Origin: Schistosoma mansoni
Taxonomy: Eukaryota; Platyhelminthes; Trematoda; Strigeidida; Schistosomatidae
Direction: 5' to 3'
Length of the DNA stretch: 64,000 bases
Assembly: GCF_000237925.1 (NCBI RefSeq)
Contig: NC_031500.1
Location: 16,889,753-16,953,752, forward strand
The position numbers were made by a program, and so were the translations under genes. Positions 26,701 to 36,939 of this stretch are shown one piece after another. A model generated the notes under the pieces. That model had not been told where the DNA came from. It made no database searches and worked only from the letters and a program-made list of their open reading frames with translations. Positions within the stretch are counted from its first letter, which is position 1; every line of letters starts with the position of its first letter.

Positions 26701-29700
26701 TTAAGAATAATCGATATGTTACTGAGTATTGTGTAAAAGATGATTTCAATGAATCCAAGACAACAATCAATAATAATGATCATCAAGATCGTTCCAATAT
26801 TGACATAGGTTATCGTCTATCCCCTCATGTCCCCATAGTTACTAATAATAATACTAGTGGTGCTAATGATGAATTAGATAAATTTCGAACTATACGTGAT
26901 TTGAATAAAAAATCTAAACTTAACTTCAATTCAAATAATATGATTACATCTTTAACTGCCAGTGTTGTAACCACATCTAACATCAATACTACATCGTCTA
27001 TTTCATCAACAACTACATTCTATACTCGAAATCATGAATTAAATAAATTATATAATGAATCTATGAACTTAATCCCAAATGAATATACTTATCATACTAC
27101 TACTACTAATAATAATAGTAATCATCATCATGATGTATCAAATTTATTTCAACATTCCACAGGTTATCCATTTTTACATTCTGATCTAAATGTTAAACGT
27201 GACACATCATCTGTATTCTATCCTTCTTCACTGTCATCAATACATCATGATAACAAATCAATACATTCTAAAAATCATTCATTTTTATCTCCTAGATTCA
27301 CTGGAATGATTAATTTATCATCATCATCATCATCATCGGCATCAGTAGACAATGAAAATAGACATCCATCACATTCAATAATGCCGACTGGTTATCAGTC
27401 TGGTTATAGATATTCTTCTCATTTAGATCATTTACCTTATTCATCAATGTCTTCTAATCAATTTCCAACTTTTCCCGGTTCATTACCTTCACAGTTGATG
27501 TCTACTTTCAGTTTTAATGGAGGTGGTGGTGGTGGTGGTGGTAATAAACATCATAATTCATCAAGATGTATGACTGATCTATTACCATCATCATCGACAT
27601 CAGGTAGTCATGTGAAAACAGTTACAAAAAATAATCATTCATCTCATTCGAATGTGTCAACTACTGTGGCGGCGGTAGCTGCAGCTGCAGCAGCGGTAGC
27701 TATGACTGCAAGTGAACTGTCCGGAGGGAATTTGAAAAAATGTCGTGCTAGATTTGGTTTGGAACATCAGAATATGTGGTGTAAACCATGTCGGTAGGTT
27801 TTTTGTTTTATATCCAGTTCTATTTTTGTTCTGTTCGTAAAGCTCAACATATACATTCGGTAATCAAATAATTTTCAACACCACATATATTTATATGAAA
27901 CGGATAAAATGTGGCTAGCAGTTGAATCTAAGACTCACGTTCCATCCTATTTGGGACTCCTCAGCTAGATGTATCTGTAATTAAGATGGATTGAAATTCA
28001 GTCACAAAATATCAATAACGGGATAATCCAAACCATTACAAATTAAAATAAAACTTATACTCGTTGCACAAACGAGAGACTATCTGGACTCAGTAGCTAA
28101 GTGGATAATGTACTGGTATCTGAAGCAAACGGTAAACATTAACACGGATCTAGGTACATCCCATAGTGGTAGAATTAGTAAGATTATAAGCAGTAATTGA
28201 AAAGATTAGGGTTTGAAGATGTTATTCAAGGAGTATAATCCAGTGAAGTTAATTTAGAAAGAGAAAAACGAAAGGGACATGGAGGATTCAGAAGATTAGA
28301 ATTTGGTAGAACACAAAGAGTGGATGTACCTTCGCCATTGCAAACGATTTTGAGCCATATCATTCAAGGTCTCTAACCATCGATTGCTATCATCTCGCGA
28401 ATTCCAACCAGGTAGTCTACACCTACCAACATGGCTCAGTCCAATTGTCAGTGACTTCATGGATTTGTGCTACGTTTTTGTCTGGCCGCCCCTGGTCTTC
28501 TTCCAACCTACTCCTACACCATAAAGCATTGCACGTCGAGGCAGTCGGTGGTTGGGCATACGTAACACGTGTCCCAGCCATCTCAACTGATGAAGTTTCA
28601 CTACTTCATCAATCGATTTGCCATCCTTTGAAAAATATTATCAGGTTTGACGTATTAACTTAATAATATTCTTTTAAGAACTGTCGATGAACCCAAAGCT
28701 GCACATGTTTGTCATACTTTGACACAAACTATTAAATGAATTATACACCAACGATTAGTACTAAGTGATTGGAACATTTAACTTTCAAATCCTAAGTCAT
28801 TGATTCAAATCTTGCTCTAGGTACTTTGGCTTAAGCATTCGAGTTGTATTCACTAAGTATTTCATTCATTCAATCAAAATTGATTGTACTGTATTAAGCA
28901 TTTTACCGTATGTTTATTTTTAGTCGTAAGAAAAAGTGTATACGTTTTATTTCGGAAGCGGATCCAGAAGAATTTTCTAATGGAATAGCAGCATCACAAC
29001 AACCACAAACAGGAACTCATCATCTTGCTAGGCAAAGATTAGCTAATTTTATAGATCCATTTATACGTCCTGGACATTCATCTCAGTCAAATACTTCTGG
29101 CCAATCATCGAAATTTCATACATTTCCTTCAAGCTTCTTATGTCCATCAATAAATCCTAATAATAATGTAACAAATGAACGTACATTAACATCATCATCA
29201 TTATCTGATTTCAGTTTACGCTTAAACCAACCACATCACGCAATCCCTGGCTGTTATACAGGTAAATCTTCCGCATTTATCAGTCCTTCACTTTCATCTC
29301 GTTCAAATCATCCAATGTTAGATTTATCAACATCATCGTTTCCATTGAAAAACTCATATCATCATTTGAATAATTCAATAACTGAAGAGTTAAATTTTAA
29401 GCTGACATCTTCATCATCACCACGGACACCATCATCGTTATCATCGTCATCATCAATGTTGTTTTCACCATCTTCTCGATTAAATTCATATAACATTAGT
29501 CAGTGTTTATCCAATTGTAATGAATCTAGAATACCGACCACCTCTAACAATAACAACAATACTGAATATACTTTTAATAAACTGAATTCAATGGACTTGT
29601 GGAATAATAATAATGTTAATAGTATGAATACATTTTATCCTAATTGGTCTCAAGATTCATCAGCTTTCAAGTTATCTACAACATCATCATGTGTTAATGT

Positions 29701-30625
29701 TTCAACAATCAATATAACAACATCATCATCATCACTTTGTTCCCAGTTGAATACACACAATCTAATTGATTCCGCTAGTCGATCAAATAATCATAATGAG
29801 TTACGTGAATCAAATCAATCTGATAAATATAATATCAATACTAATACTACTAATACCACTACCACTACTACTAGTATCACAGGTAATAGAAATCATTTTA
29901 ATTCAAACCAATCTAAATTGTCATCCAATGAAGCTAATCGGTCTGTTAATCAATCATTGTCATCACTAACAGACAATTCAATTTCTTCAAAAGTAAACCC
30001 GATCAATTTACAAAATGATTCAAATTGTTCAATGCCTTGTTCTAATGTAGTGTCATTTGCCCTCTCCTCCTCTGTAACCCCTTCAAATCTAGAAATATCC
30101 AATACAAAGCCAATTAATATAAATTCGTTTATTGGTACTCATTCACTAGAATCTTCTTCTTCTTCCTCATCGTCGTCATCGTTGTCCAAAACGTTACCAT
30201 CTACAGTATTATCTTTATCATCACCAATAAAAACTATATCCGATGAATATTCAGAAAAGAATCTTAATGAACCACCGCCATCTAAACGAATTTGTTGTAA
30301 TTCACCAGTATCTTTAATGAAGTCATCTAATGTTGAATCTGTAGTGTGTTGTGTATCAAGTCCACTTGTTTCTATGAATAACGATATCATCAATTGTACT
30401 AATATAAATACTTTAGACAGTTCTGTATCCGATTCTACTACTACTACTACGACTAATACGACTACTACTTCCGTTGCCACTATTAAAACTATCACAACAA
30501 CAAGTTGTAAATATACAGAATCGGTTCGATTCGGTGTAGCTGATTTTATGGGATTAAATGACAATAATAATGATAATGTTGATATTATTTCAGTTGTGGA
30601 TAACATCAGTCATGATTGCCTTTAG
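17429..30625 (+). CDS. TCF/LEF (pangolin-type) HMG-box transcription factor, 3' five exons (gene span)
   Basis: This is the nuclear DNA-binding effector of canonical Wnt signalling. In the family it binds beta-catenin and Groucho through N-terminal parts and DNA through an HMG box plus C-clamp. Here five exons (17429-17996, 18926-19529, 20599-21192, 25439-27793, 28924-30625) join with GT/AG sites and matching phases into 1,940 codons plus stop. The HMG box (about 25641-25905) contains [32 protein letters not shown] and [11 protein letters not shown], followed by a basic tail ARRRKRRRQ. The C-clamp CRARFGL..WCKPCR continues over the last intron into RKKKCIRF. The rest is Ser/Thr/Asn-rich low complexity with Ala blocks, making the protein about three times the usual TCF length. 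The beta-catenin-binding N terminus is not in these exons, so the gene is 5'-partial in the window. Family assignment is near certain; the exact upstream exon set is unknown. Confidence 0.95.
18120..18690. repeat. Diverged LINE tail (-) followed by family C 3' part (+)
   Basis: 18120-18475 resembles the LINE tail at 7032 at lower identity. 18480-18690 is the 3' half of family C (gatctttaggtcaaaggctc, ggtgcccctttgtacc) with an AT/TAA tail. Both lie in a TCF/LEF intron. Confidence 0.65.
18926..19529 (+). CDS. TCF/LEF exon with Pro/Ser-rich and Ala/Val block
   Basis: The acceptor is ttaaag before 18926 and the donor is gtaagt at 19530. The exon opens [16 protein letters not shown] and continues through a Ser/Pro stretch, an Ala/Val block ([13 protein letters not shown]), several SP dipeptides and Asn runs. 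The Ser/Pro-rich region between the N terminus and the HMG box is where this family carries corepressor-binding and phosphorylation sites, but I see no specific motif that I can name. Phase is 1 in and 2 out. Confidence 0.85.
19780..20135 (+). repeat. Unclassified repeat, family D, diverged copy
   Basis: It matches 52895-53460 at low identity (gtgcggttgtcacttttagg, attccaaccaatatagctct). No coding is recognised. It lies in a TCF/LEF intron. Confidence 0.55.
20599..21192 (+). CDS. TCF/LEF exon with two Ala blocks
   Basis: The acceptor is taatttag before 20599 and the donor is gtaaga at 21193. It begins with a Ser completed across the intron (AG|T), then [20 protein letters not shown], a long Ser run, Asn runs, a second Ala block ([16 protein letters not shown]), and a basic Arg stretch ([10 protein letters not shown]). 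Phase is 2 in and 2 out. No folded domain is recognised. Confidence 0.85.
21530..21655 (+). repeat. Family B fragment
   Basis: It keeps cattcagctgacaattcc, a GAAA-like core and attccactgtcaattacgat. The head is decayed. Confidence 0.5.
21665..22145 (-). repeat. Family A full unit with 5'-inverted ribozyme-tail
   Basis: A full minus-strand unit (tail 21668, ribozyme 21752-21799, head at about 21800-21905, 5' leader to about 22035) is followed by a + strand ribozyme plus tail (about 22036-22145). Read in the sense of the main unit, an inverted tail precedes its 5' end. Confidence 0.75.
21752..21799 (-). ncRNA. Hammerhead ribozyme core, family A, apparently intact
   Basis: On the minus strand stem I is seven pairs (AGCACTG/CAGTGCT), followed by CTGAGGA, stem II GTCC..GGAC, GAAA, and ACGGCCGT around stem III ending in the GTC cleavage triplet. 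It lies in an intron of the TCF/LEF gene, antisense to it. A second, + strand core at about 22045-22095 in the same composite has GAGA in place of GAAA and should be inactive. Confidence 0.8.
22146..25438. other. TCF/LEF intron, mostly unique AT-rich DNA
   Basis: It contains CA/TG microsatellites at 22480-22530 and 22700, a decayed family A foldback composite at about 23755-23990 (inverted tail, head, degenerate ribozyme, tail), and otherwise no recognisable element. No coding exon was found. Confidence 0.55.
25439..27793 (+). CDS. TCF/LEF exon carrying the HMG box and first half of the C-clamp
   Basis: The acceptor is tttatttag before 25439 (AG|A completes Arg) and the donor is gtaggt at 27794. 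The exon starts [17 protein letters not shown]. The HMG box sits about 65 residues in, with the diagnostic TCF residues KKPLNAFML and ESAAINQ. After the basic tail come about 600 residues of Ser/Asn/His-rich sequence with poly-Asn, poly-His, poly-Ser, a run of eight Gly (about 27520-27543) and an Ala block. The last 18 codons encode the Cys residues of the C-clamp (CRARFGL, WCKPCR). The exon ends two bases into an Arg codon. Confidence 0.95.
27794..28923. other. Last TCF/LEF intron with family B and LINE fragments
   Basis: About 27900-27985 is a minus-strand family B ribozyme remnant (GGAA in place of GAAA). About 28045-28165 is a + strand family B head. About 28170-28640 is a minus-strand LINE C-terminus (GWKKx[13 protein letters not shown]) closely related to 48350-48880. 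Confidence 0.65.
28924..30625 (+). CDS. TCF/LEF last coding exon, end of C-clamp and Ser/Thr-rich tail
   Basis: The acceptor is atttttag before 28924. The first codons (RRKKKCIRF) complete the C-clamp. An acidic segment [11 protein letters not shown] follows, then about 540 residues rich in Ser, Thr and Asn that contain PPPSKRICC and long acidic/Thr stretches, and a stop TAG at 30623-30625. The tail is not similar to any E-tail I can recall beyond the C-clamp. A long antisense open frame inside it is a product of the repetitive codons. Confidence 0.92.
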
Positions 30626-31800
30626 TTATCCTTTACCTTGTAATTATATGTTAATAAGTAAACTTAGGCTATGAATAAAACAGTTCGATTAACAACAACA
30701 ACACCAACACCAACATACACACACACACATGGACGAATTCCACATGGATTATGATGATGATAGCCATGTTGATTGTATTTTTCATAGTTGCTTGTTTCAT
30801 CACTTCTTTTCACTATACACTGTCTCACTATTTTTTAATTGATATGTATGTATGTGTGTAAGTTTCTTATGTACTAATGATGATGATCTCTTCGAGATAT
30901 ATTCACTATGACCTATATTATTCTGATTTTTTTCCTTTTTTCTCAATGTCTATCATTTGACATCACCATCGTCATCATCATCCTTATTGTCGTCATTACT
31001 TTATCTCTCTTCACTGTCATCTTGATCCAGGACGTACACTATATACAAAGATTACAGAAGAAGTACTAATTTATTCCATTAGTTTACTATGAATGATTAT
31101 TTTACTTTGTCATAATTCATGTATAAATTTCTTTTTTATATTCCAGTATAGAGTTAAGAATACAAATATTCATTCATTCACTTACTTGTTGATGTTCATC
31201 CTATCTTCTTCTTCTTCTTCTTCTTCTTCTTCTTCTTCTTCTTCGAGTTTGTTCCCCTTGTGGTTCTTTTCAATTTTCCGTTGTGTTTTTTCCCCTCTCT
31301 CTTTATTTAAGAAACTATAAGTCTCTGACTATCTCTGTAAGTTTCATACGGAACAACTTATCATTTTACATAACTGTATGTTGTTCAATAAAAAAGAACC
31401 CAACTAACTAACGAATCAATCAAAGATTCATCAAACAGTTTAGTGCACAAAATAATAAACTAACCGATGCATAAGTCACAAAGTGAACCTTTTTTTCAAT
31501 CTATACTTCTTTGAATGGCAGCTTTATTCTCATGTTTGGTGTATCTTATATTGTTTTGTTCCTATTATTTTTTAAATTGTGCATGTGTTTATATAAAGGG
31601 GTGTGAATACTTTGTTTCTATGTCGTTTCTACTTGAAACAAATGAATGTTGTTGTTCTCTTTTATTATTATCGTCTTAAAAGTGTACACCCCTTCCCTTG
31701 TGAGTACACTCTCTCTCTCTCTCTTTATGTGTGTATGTGTATGTAGGTGTATTTTATTTGAATAAACCAAATATTGTATAAATTGTATCATATTAGTAAT
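30626..31800 (+). other. TCF/LEF 3' untranslated region (probable)
   Basis: No coding signal follows the stop codon. Candidate poly(A) signals AATAAA occur at 30674-30679, 31387-31392 and 31761-31766. The region holds short CA, ATG and CTT microsatellites, including a (TTC)n run at about 31206-31244. Which poly(A) site is used cannot be told from sequence. Confidence 0.5.
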
Positions 31801-33078
31801 ATTTATTAATACATATATATTGCTTACTTGTAACCATATTGATAGTAGCCATTTGTTTACAACAACAACAACAACAACAGAAAGAAGAGAAAAACGATTA
31901 TCACTTTTCTATCTGTCTTGAGTTTTTTTTTCTTTTTTTTCTACATCAACGTTTCCATATTACTTCCTATGTACCTGTGTGCTTATGTAGGTACATGTGA
32001 GTTGTCATCATAATTTCTTTCATTTTCCTCACCACCCTTATCATTATCACCATCGATACAACTTTGTATTTCTCTTCTTCAAATCTTTATATTTACTGTA
32101 TTTATCTATGAAATACTCTAGTTTATTTGTTATATGAATGTATGAATTAGTTAGTTAGAAATCCTTACGATCATCATCATCATTGACAGTTACATAATTA
32201 ATCACCTGGTCAACTCGTTGAATCATGTCTTCATTTACTTACTTAAAAAGAGAAATTTCAAACAGAAGAACAATGCGGTAAAGGAGTTTTTCCTAAAACT
32301 ATAATAATGATGATAGTAATGATAATAACTGTTATGATTTCCACTTAAACCACTATAATGCATTCATATTACTGATAGTAAGAGTATCCGTAATAGTATT
32401 GATATCACTAGGATAGTCATGTTGTTTTTCATTACATATCCATCGGACTTACACACACACATATATACACAAACATCATCATCACCAACTTAATTCGACT
32501 CTTTCTTTTTCTCATTTCTTTCATTATTCGTGATAACGATGATGATGATGATGATGATGACGGTGATGATCCTTCCATCATATCTTCATAACCAATAATC
32601 AAGTTCACTTTTGATGATACAGATGATAAAGATATATATATATATGAACTATATAATGCATTTGTTTTTTTTTTATTGTTATTGTTCTTCTTATTCATAC
32701 TGTTTTCCAGGAAGAAAAAAAAAACCGTAATTCACAAATACTTCCTTGATTTTCTTTACATCTTTGTCGGTTGGAGAGTCATTCATATTCACAGTATACA
32801 CACACACACACACACTCTCTCTCTCTCTCTTACACACACACACACATTGTCTGTTTATGACATTCATTTGTATACATACACTCATAACATTCAATGTGTG
32901 TATTATGTTTCATGATATTAGAATGAAATAACTTGTGAAAAGGTGGACCAATGAGTGTTTTTATTCATTGTTGATCTTATTTTTTATCCTTCTAAGACAA
33001 TACTACTATATACTACTCTCACTACTGATAATAGTAGTAAGTGATTTTTTCTAGTAAGCAGCAACAGCGTCTTTGATC

Positions 33079-33120
<42 letters not shown>

Positions 33121-33560
33121 CCCGGAAAACAGGGTCATACGTTTTACGTACAGTGCATATACTTCAATAATTCTTACTATTTTTTTTCTCCTTCGAATTA
33201 CATTTTGTTTTTGACTTTTCTTCTTGATGTTTATCTCTTCCTGTGTGTTTTTACCCCAGTCTTTGTCAAGTATGTATGTATAATGGAGGTTCCAGATATA
33301 TATATTGATAATAACAATAATAATGTTAATAATAATAATAATGTTCTTCGTCATTCTTGGGTGAGGGTTGATTTCATTTCATTCTCTGATGAACACCTGT
33401 AATGATTTCGTGTAACAAAACGATCCAGCGTTTCCTCTTAGTCGATTAACATTTAGGCAGTAGTAGTACATTTTTGGTAGAAGTAATATCAGGTTTGAAT
33501 AGATTGATATTGAACATTTTTTGTTCAACTTTTCTAAGGCTTAATTTATTGAAACAAAGG
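31801..33560. other. Intergenic microsatellite-rich stretch
   Basis: It includes (GAT)n at about 32537-32562, a CA/CT/CA composite at 32797-32846 and (AT)n at 33078-33118. Antisense and sense open frames here are repeat artefacts. No gene was found. Confidence 0.6.
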
Positions 33561-33594
33561 TTTAGTGCAAGTAGTGGTTACTTTTCTTAGACAT

Positions 33595-34105
33595 CTACAT
33601 CTTGAGTCAATTGAAGCTAGACCACCATGGAAAACCTGGAAGCACTGGACGGTCGTTTCGTCCTATTGTGGGACTCCTCAGCAGTGCGCATCCACGATCC
33701 CGCCTCGCGATATTCCAACCCAGGACCTACCAGTCTCACGCCAGAGTACTTAACCTCTAGACCACTGAGCCGGTTGGCATCCAACGGTGTTAATGTCTAA
33801 CTTCAACCAATCCACGAAGTTTGAGTAACCGTTCATCAATCGTCTTCAGTGAGTTGATATCTCAACAACAAACGTGGTTGAACTCCACTGGTCACTGTTT
33901 CCCACTAGAACTCCAAAAAATATCCCATGAAGTCAGTCACTAGTGAGCATATGATTATAGATCAGAAAGGGTTTTGTGGAGATTTCAGTATTTTCATAGT
34001 TGAAATCATGAGTCCAGTGCTTCCAGCTTTTCCATGGTGGTCTAGCTTCTAAATGACTCGTGATTTCAACTATGAAAATACTGCGATCTACACAAAACCC
34101 ATTCA
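33595..34105 (-). repeat. Family A full unit preceded by a foldback tail
   Basis: In minus-strand sense, a short foldback (34105-33966, inverted tail then direct tail) leads into a complete unit: leader with the catatgctcactagtgactg motif, head, intact ribozyme (33642-33687) and tail. Confidence 0.75.
33642..33687 (-). ncRNA. Hammerhead ribozyme core, family A, apparently intact
   Basis: On the minus strand it has the same arrangement as the copy at 36124: stem I GCACTG/CAGTGC, CTGAGGA, stem II GTCC..GGAC, GAAA, and GTC before the cleavage point. All nominally essential core bases are present. It lies in a copy preceded by a foldback segment. Confidence 0.8.
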
Positions 34106-35420
34106 CATCTACATCTATTGGTTTTCTTCTTCCGTAAACAAAACTCATGAGATTCAAAATAAATACGTTTTCTTACGTAAGCACATACATACAAGAAATT
34201 TATTAAAGTACACATATATTAGTACTTAACATCACGATGTTGATCAATAAAGTTGACAAATAAATTTGTAATTCACCTAAATCTGAGCTACGGACTAATA
34301 CTAGGGACATTCAGTTGATGTAAACTTCTGTGGTAAGATGGTGGTTGGAGGTAGTTAACAGGACCTAGGTTTCATGCTATTTGGCACTCGTGCATGCATT
34401 ATCGAGTCACCTAGACTGGTGGTCACATTGCAACTTGGTCAATAGGATTCGATCTGCACTAAGAAGGAGCTAACACACATGACATTGATCACCACCCAGT
34501 GATCAATCCGTTGAAAACTTCTGTAGTGTTTGCTTTAAAAATGGAGTGCTAAGGCAGGGTGGTAGATCAACGTAGTGATTTTACTATACTCGATTCAAAA
34601 AACGGTACTTTAAACTTTCGGGAGACCTTGTAGATGGGTTTCATTTTGATTGTCATACACAAACGAGAGATATCTGTTCATGAGTGTTGATAACCATAAA
34701 GTTCAAATTTATGAAATTCGATTTCCCCTTTTCGTCAAATACCCATACATCAAGTCAGAATTCCGAGTAACGTAACATGACTATCACTTAACCACATTGC
34801 GATCCAAACTGTCTGTCTGAAGATTACCAGAAAATATATGTCACTCAATCAACTTCATAATTTTGGCATATGAACAGTGTTGTTTACTGGATGTAAACGA
34901 ACGTAGTTTTGAGAAAACCTTTAAAAAAAAATAGGATTCGCAAGGTAGTTTGATTATTGTAGTTTCATAGTTTTGTCAAAGATGTTTCGAACCTCCATAT
35001 AATCGGTAACAGTAGGATCTTGAGACATTTAAATGACAATTTTCGGATGGGAGTGAACGCCCACCCTTATTCTTACTGCTAGCGATTATTAAGAGGTTCT
35101 ATAATCAAAAAGTGGTTTCATCTGTCTGTGAAGCGAAAAATTGAGGAAATTCGGATAAGTTCACTTCGAAACAGACTTTATTAAATTTTCTGTCGACATT
35201 ACATTATACCAATCGTGAAAAATTATGGTAAAAGTATGCTGTTCATATTTGTCTTGTCCTCAGTATCGATCGCATGCAATCTTCGTAATCAATGATTGAA
35301 ATGTTAGGTAAAATGGTTCAGGATCTGTCACAATGACATAAATGTTTCCTCTGAAATCTCCGGTTTAAAGATTTGCTTTTACGTTTTATTTCAAGAATTC
35401 ACTTTCTTCTAGAATTATAT
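34106..35420. other. Unannotated intergenic DNA
   Basis: No coding potential, tRNA or familiar repeat is seen. There is a faint family B-like fragment at about 34655-34680 (cacaaacgagagatatctgt). Confidence 0.5.
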
Positions 35421-35424
35421 ATAT

Positions 35425-35720
35425 AGTGACTATCAGGACTGGCGATGGCGTTTAACGCGAACGGTACTAGGTTCGAATCTCAGAGTGAACATCAACTCTG
35501 AGGTGCAGGTACATCAGGCTAACGAGTCCCAAACAGGACGAAACACGCGTCCTGGATTCCACTACCAGCCACGTTATCCACTCAGCTACTGACTCCTGAT
35601 AGCCGTCCTAGATTCCACTGCTAGCCACTATCCATCTTTGCTTACAATGTTTGTGAAATAAGTCTATATCTAGGCAATACTCACAGTATGCACATATGCC
35701 AATAAGAGACTGACCAGTTC
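35425..35720 (+). repeat. Family B (Smalpha-like) copy
   Basis: The head (gactatcaggactggcgatg), B-box gttcgaatctc and a ribozyme at about 35512-35565 are present. The ribozyme has GAAA, stem II GTCC..GGAC and the GTC cleavage triplet, but CTAACGA replaces CTGACGA, so it is probably inactive. A short inverted head piece (ttatccactcagctactgac) interrupts the copy before the tail. Confidence 0.75.
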
Positions 35721-35884
35721 TTGATAAACATTGTTCTCTGTGACATAGACTGAGTTATAGTGCTAATGATAATGTTAATCCAATTTCAATTATAGGACAT
35801 TTCTAAACTTATTGTTTATCAGATATTCAATTAAATGTCTAATAGATGATATCCAGAATAAAGATTTCTATTTTCATTATGTTC

Positions 35885-36235
35885 TTAGAGGTAATTCCTG
35901 AAGTTCTAGTGAGAAGTCGTGGCCAGCGGAGCTAATCCATGTTAGGTAGAGACAGCTATCTACCTCAGTACAATGGAAGATGGTCGCGCGATTTCGTGAA
36001 TTGGTTGAGGTTAGACATTAACATCGTTGGATGCCAACCGGCTCAGTGGTCTAGAGGTTAAGTACTCTGGCGTGAGACTGGTAGGTCCTGGGTTGGAATA
36101 TCGCGAGGCGGGATCGTGGATGCGCACTGCTGAGGAGTCCCACAATAGGACGAAACGACCGTCCAGTGCTTCCAGGTTTTCCATGGTGGTCTAGCTTCAA
36201 TTGACTCATTATCCCAACTTTATAAAATAGAATAA
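35885..36235 (+). repeat. Family A full unit with intact ribozyme
   Basis: The leader (agttctagtgagaagtcgtg), head (cagtggtctagaggttaagt), ribozyme 36124-36169 and tail to about 36220 are present. It is a single unit without a preceding foldback. Confidence 0.8.
36124..36169 (+). ncRNA. Hammerhead ribozyme core, family A, apparently intact
   Basis: Stem I is GCACTG (36124-36129) paired with CAGTGC (36164-36169). CTGAGGA (36130-36136) fits the CUGANGA core. Stem II is GTCC..GGAC, and GAAA is at 36152-36155. The cleavage triplet GTC (36161-36163) predicts cutting after 36163. Stem III is only three or four pairs with almost no loop, as in schistosome Smalpha ribozymes. Confidence 0.8.
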
Positions 36236-36534
36236 ACTCATTAATGTTGATATGACTTATATAGAATGTCAACTTGAATCAGATTATATGTTAAGTGAAA
36301 ATTTTAAGATCCGTGATCAAAATAAATATAGGTCAGATAGGTTAAGAGAAATAATAGTTCAATTATAAATCGATCAAATGTTCAGTAGAAGACACAACAA
36401 GGTGGGATGAATGCGAAGTGAATGATACACGTATTGCGGAGATTAATAATGATGTTAAACTAATAATGATAATAATAAATATCCATAATACAAAGATATG
36501 TAAATAAAGATAACAGAGATTATCATACTTTAAC

Positions 36535-36820
36535 AGTTGAGTTCATTGGTAGTCATTTGAAGCCAGACCATCATGGGAAGCCTGGAAGCACTGGACGACC
36601 GTTTCGTCTTACTATGGGACTCATCAACAGTGCGCATCCACTATCCCTCTCGTGGGATTCGGACCCAGGACATATCGGTCTCGCGCGATGCGTTTAACCT
36701 GTATATCACTGAACCGGGATCCAATGGTGTTAATGTCTAACTTCAACCAATCCACAAAAACGCGCTACCGTCCACTATTTTCTTCAGTGATTTACTATAT
36801 CACAACAGACCCGGTTGAAC
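36535..36820 (-). repeat. Family A copy, diverged
   Basis: On the minus strand the head and leader are present. The ribozyme has TTGATGA in place of CTGATGA, so it is probably inactive. Confidence 0.7.
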
Positions 36821-36939
36821 TCCACTTCATATTCGATTAAGAAAGGTTGTAGGTACCCTAGTCGAATTAAGTCATTCAATTTGATAATTTTGAATAAATT
36901 GAACATTGGGGAGATTGTTATAAATAAATTAATATATTT

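Noticed and set aside
30139-30606. Long antisense open frame in the last TCF/LEF exon
   Set aside because: It is the mirror of Ser/Thr/Asn repeat codons on the coding strand and has no independent signal.
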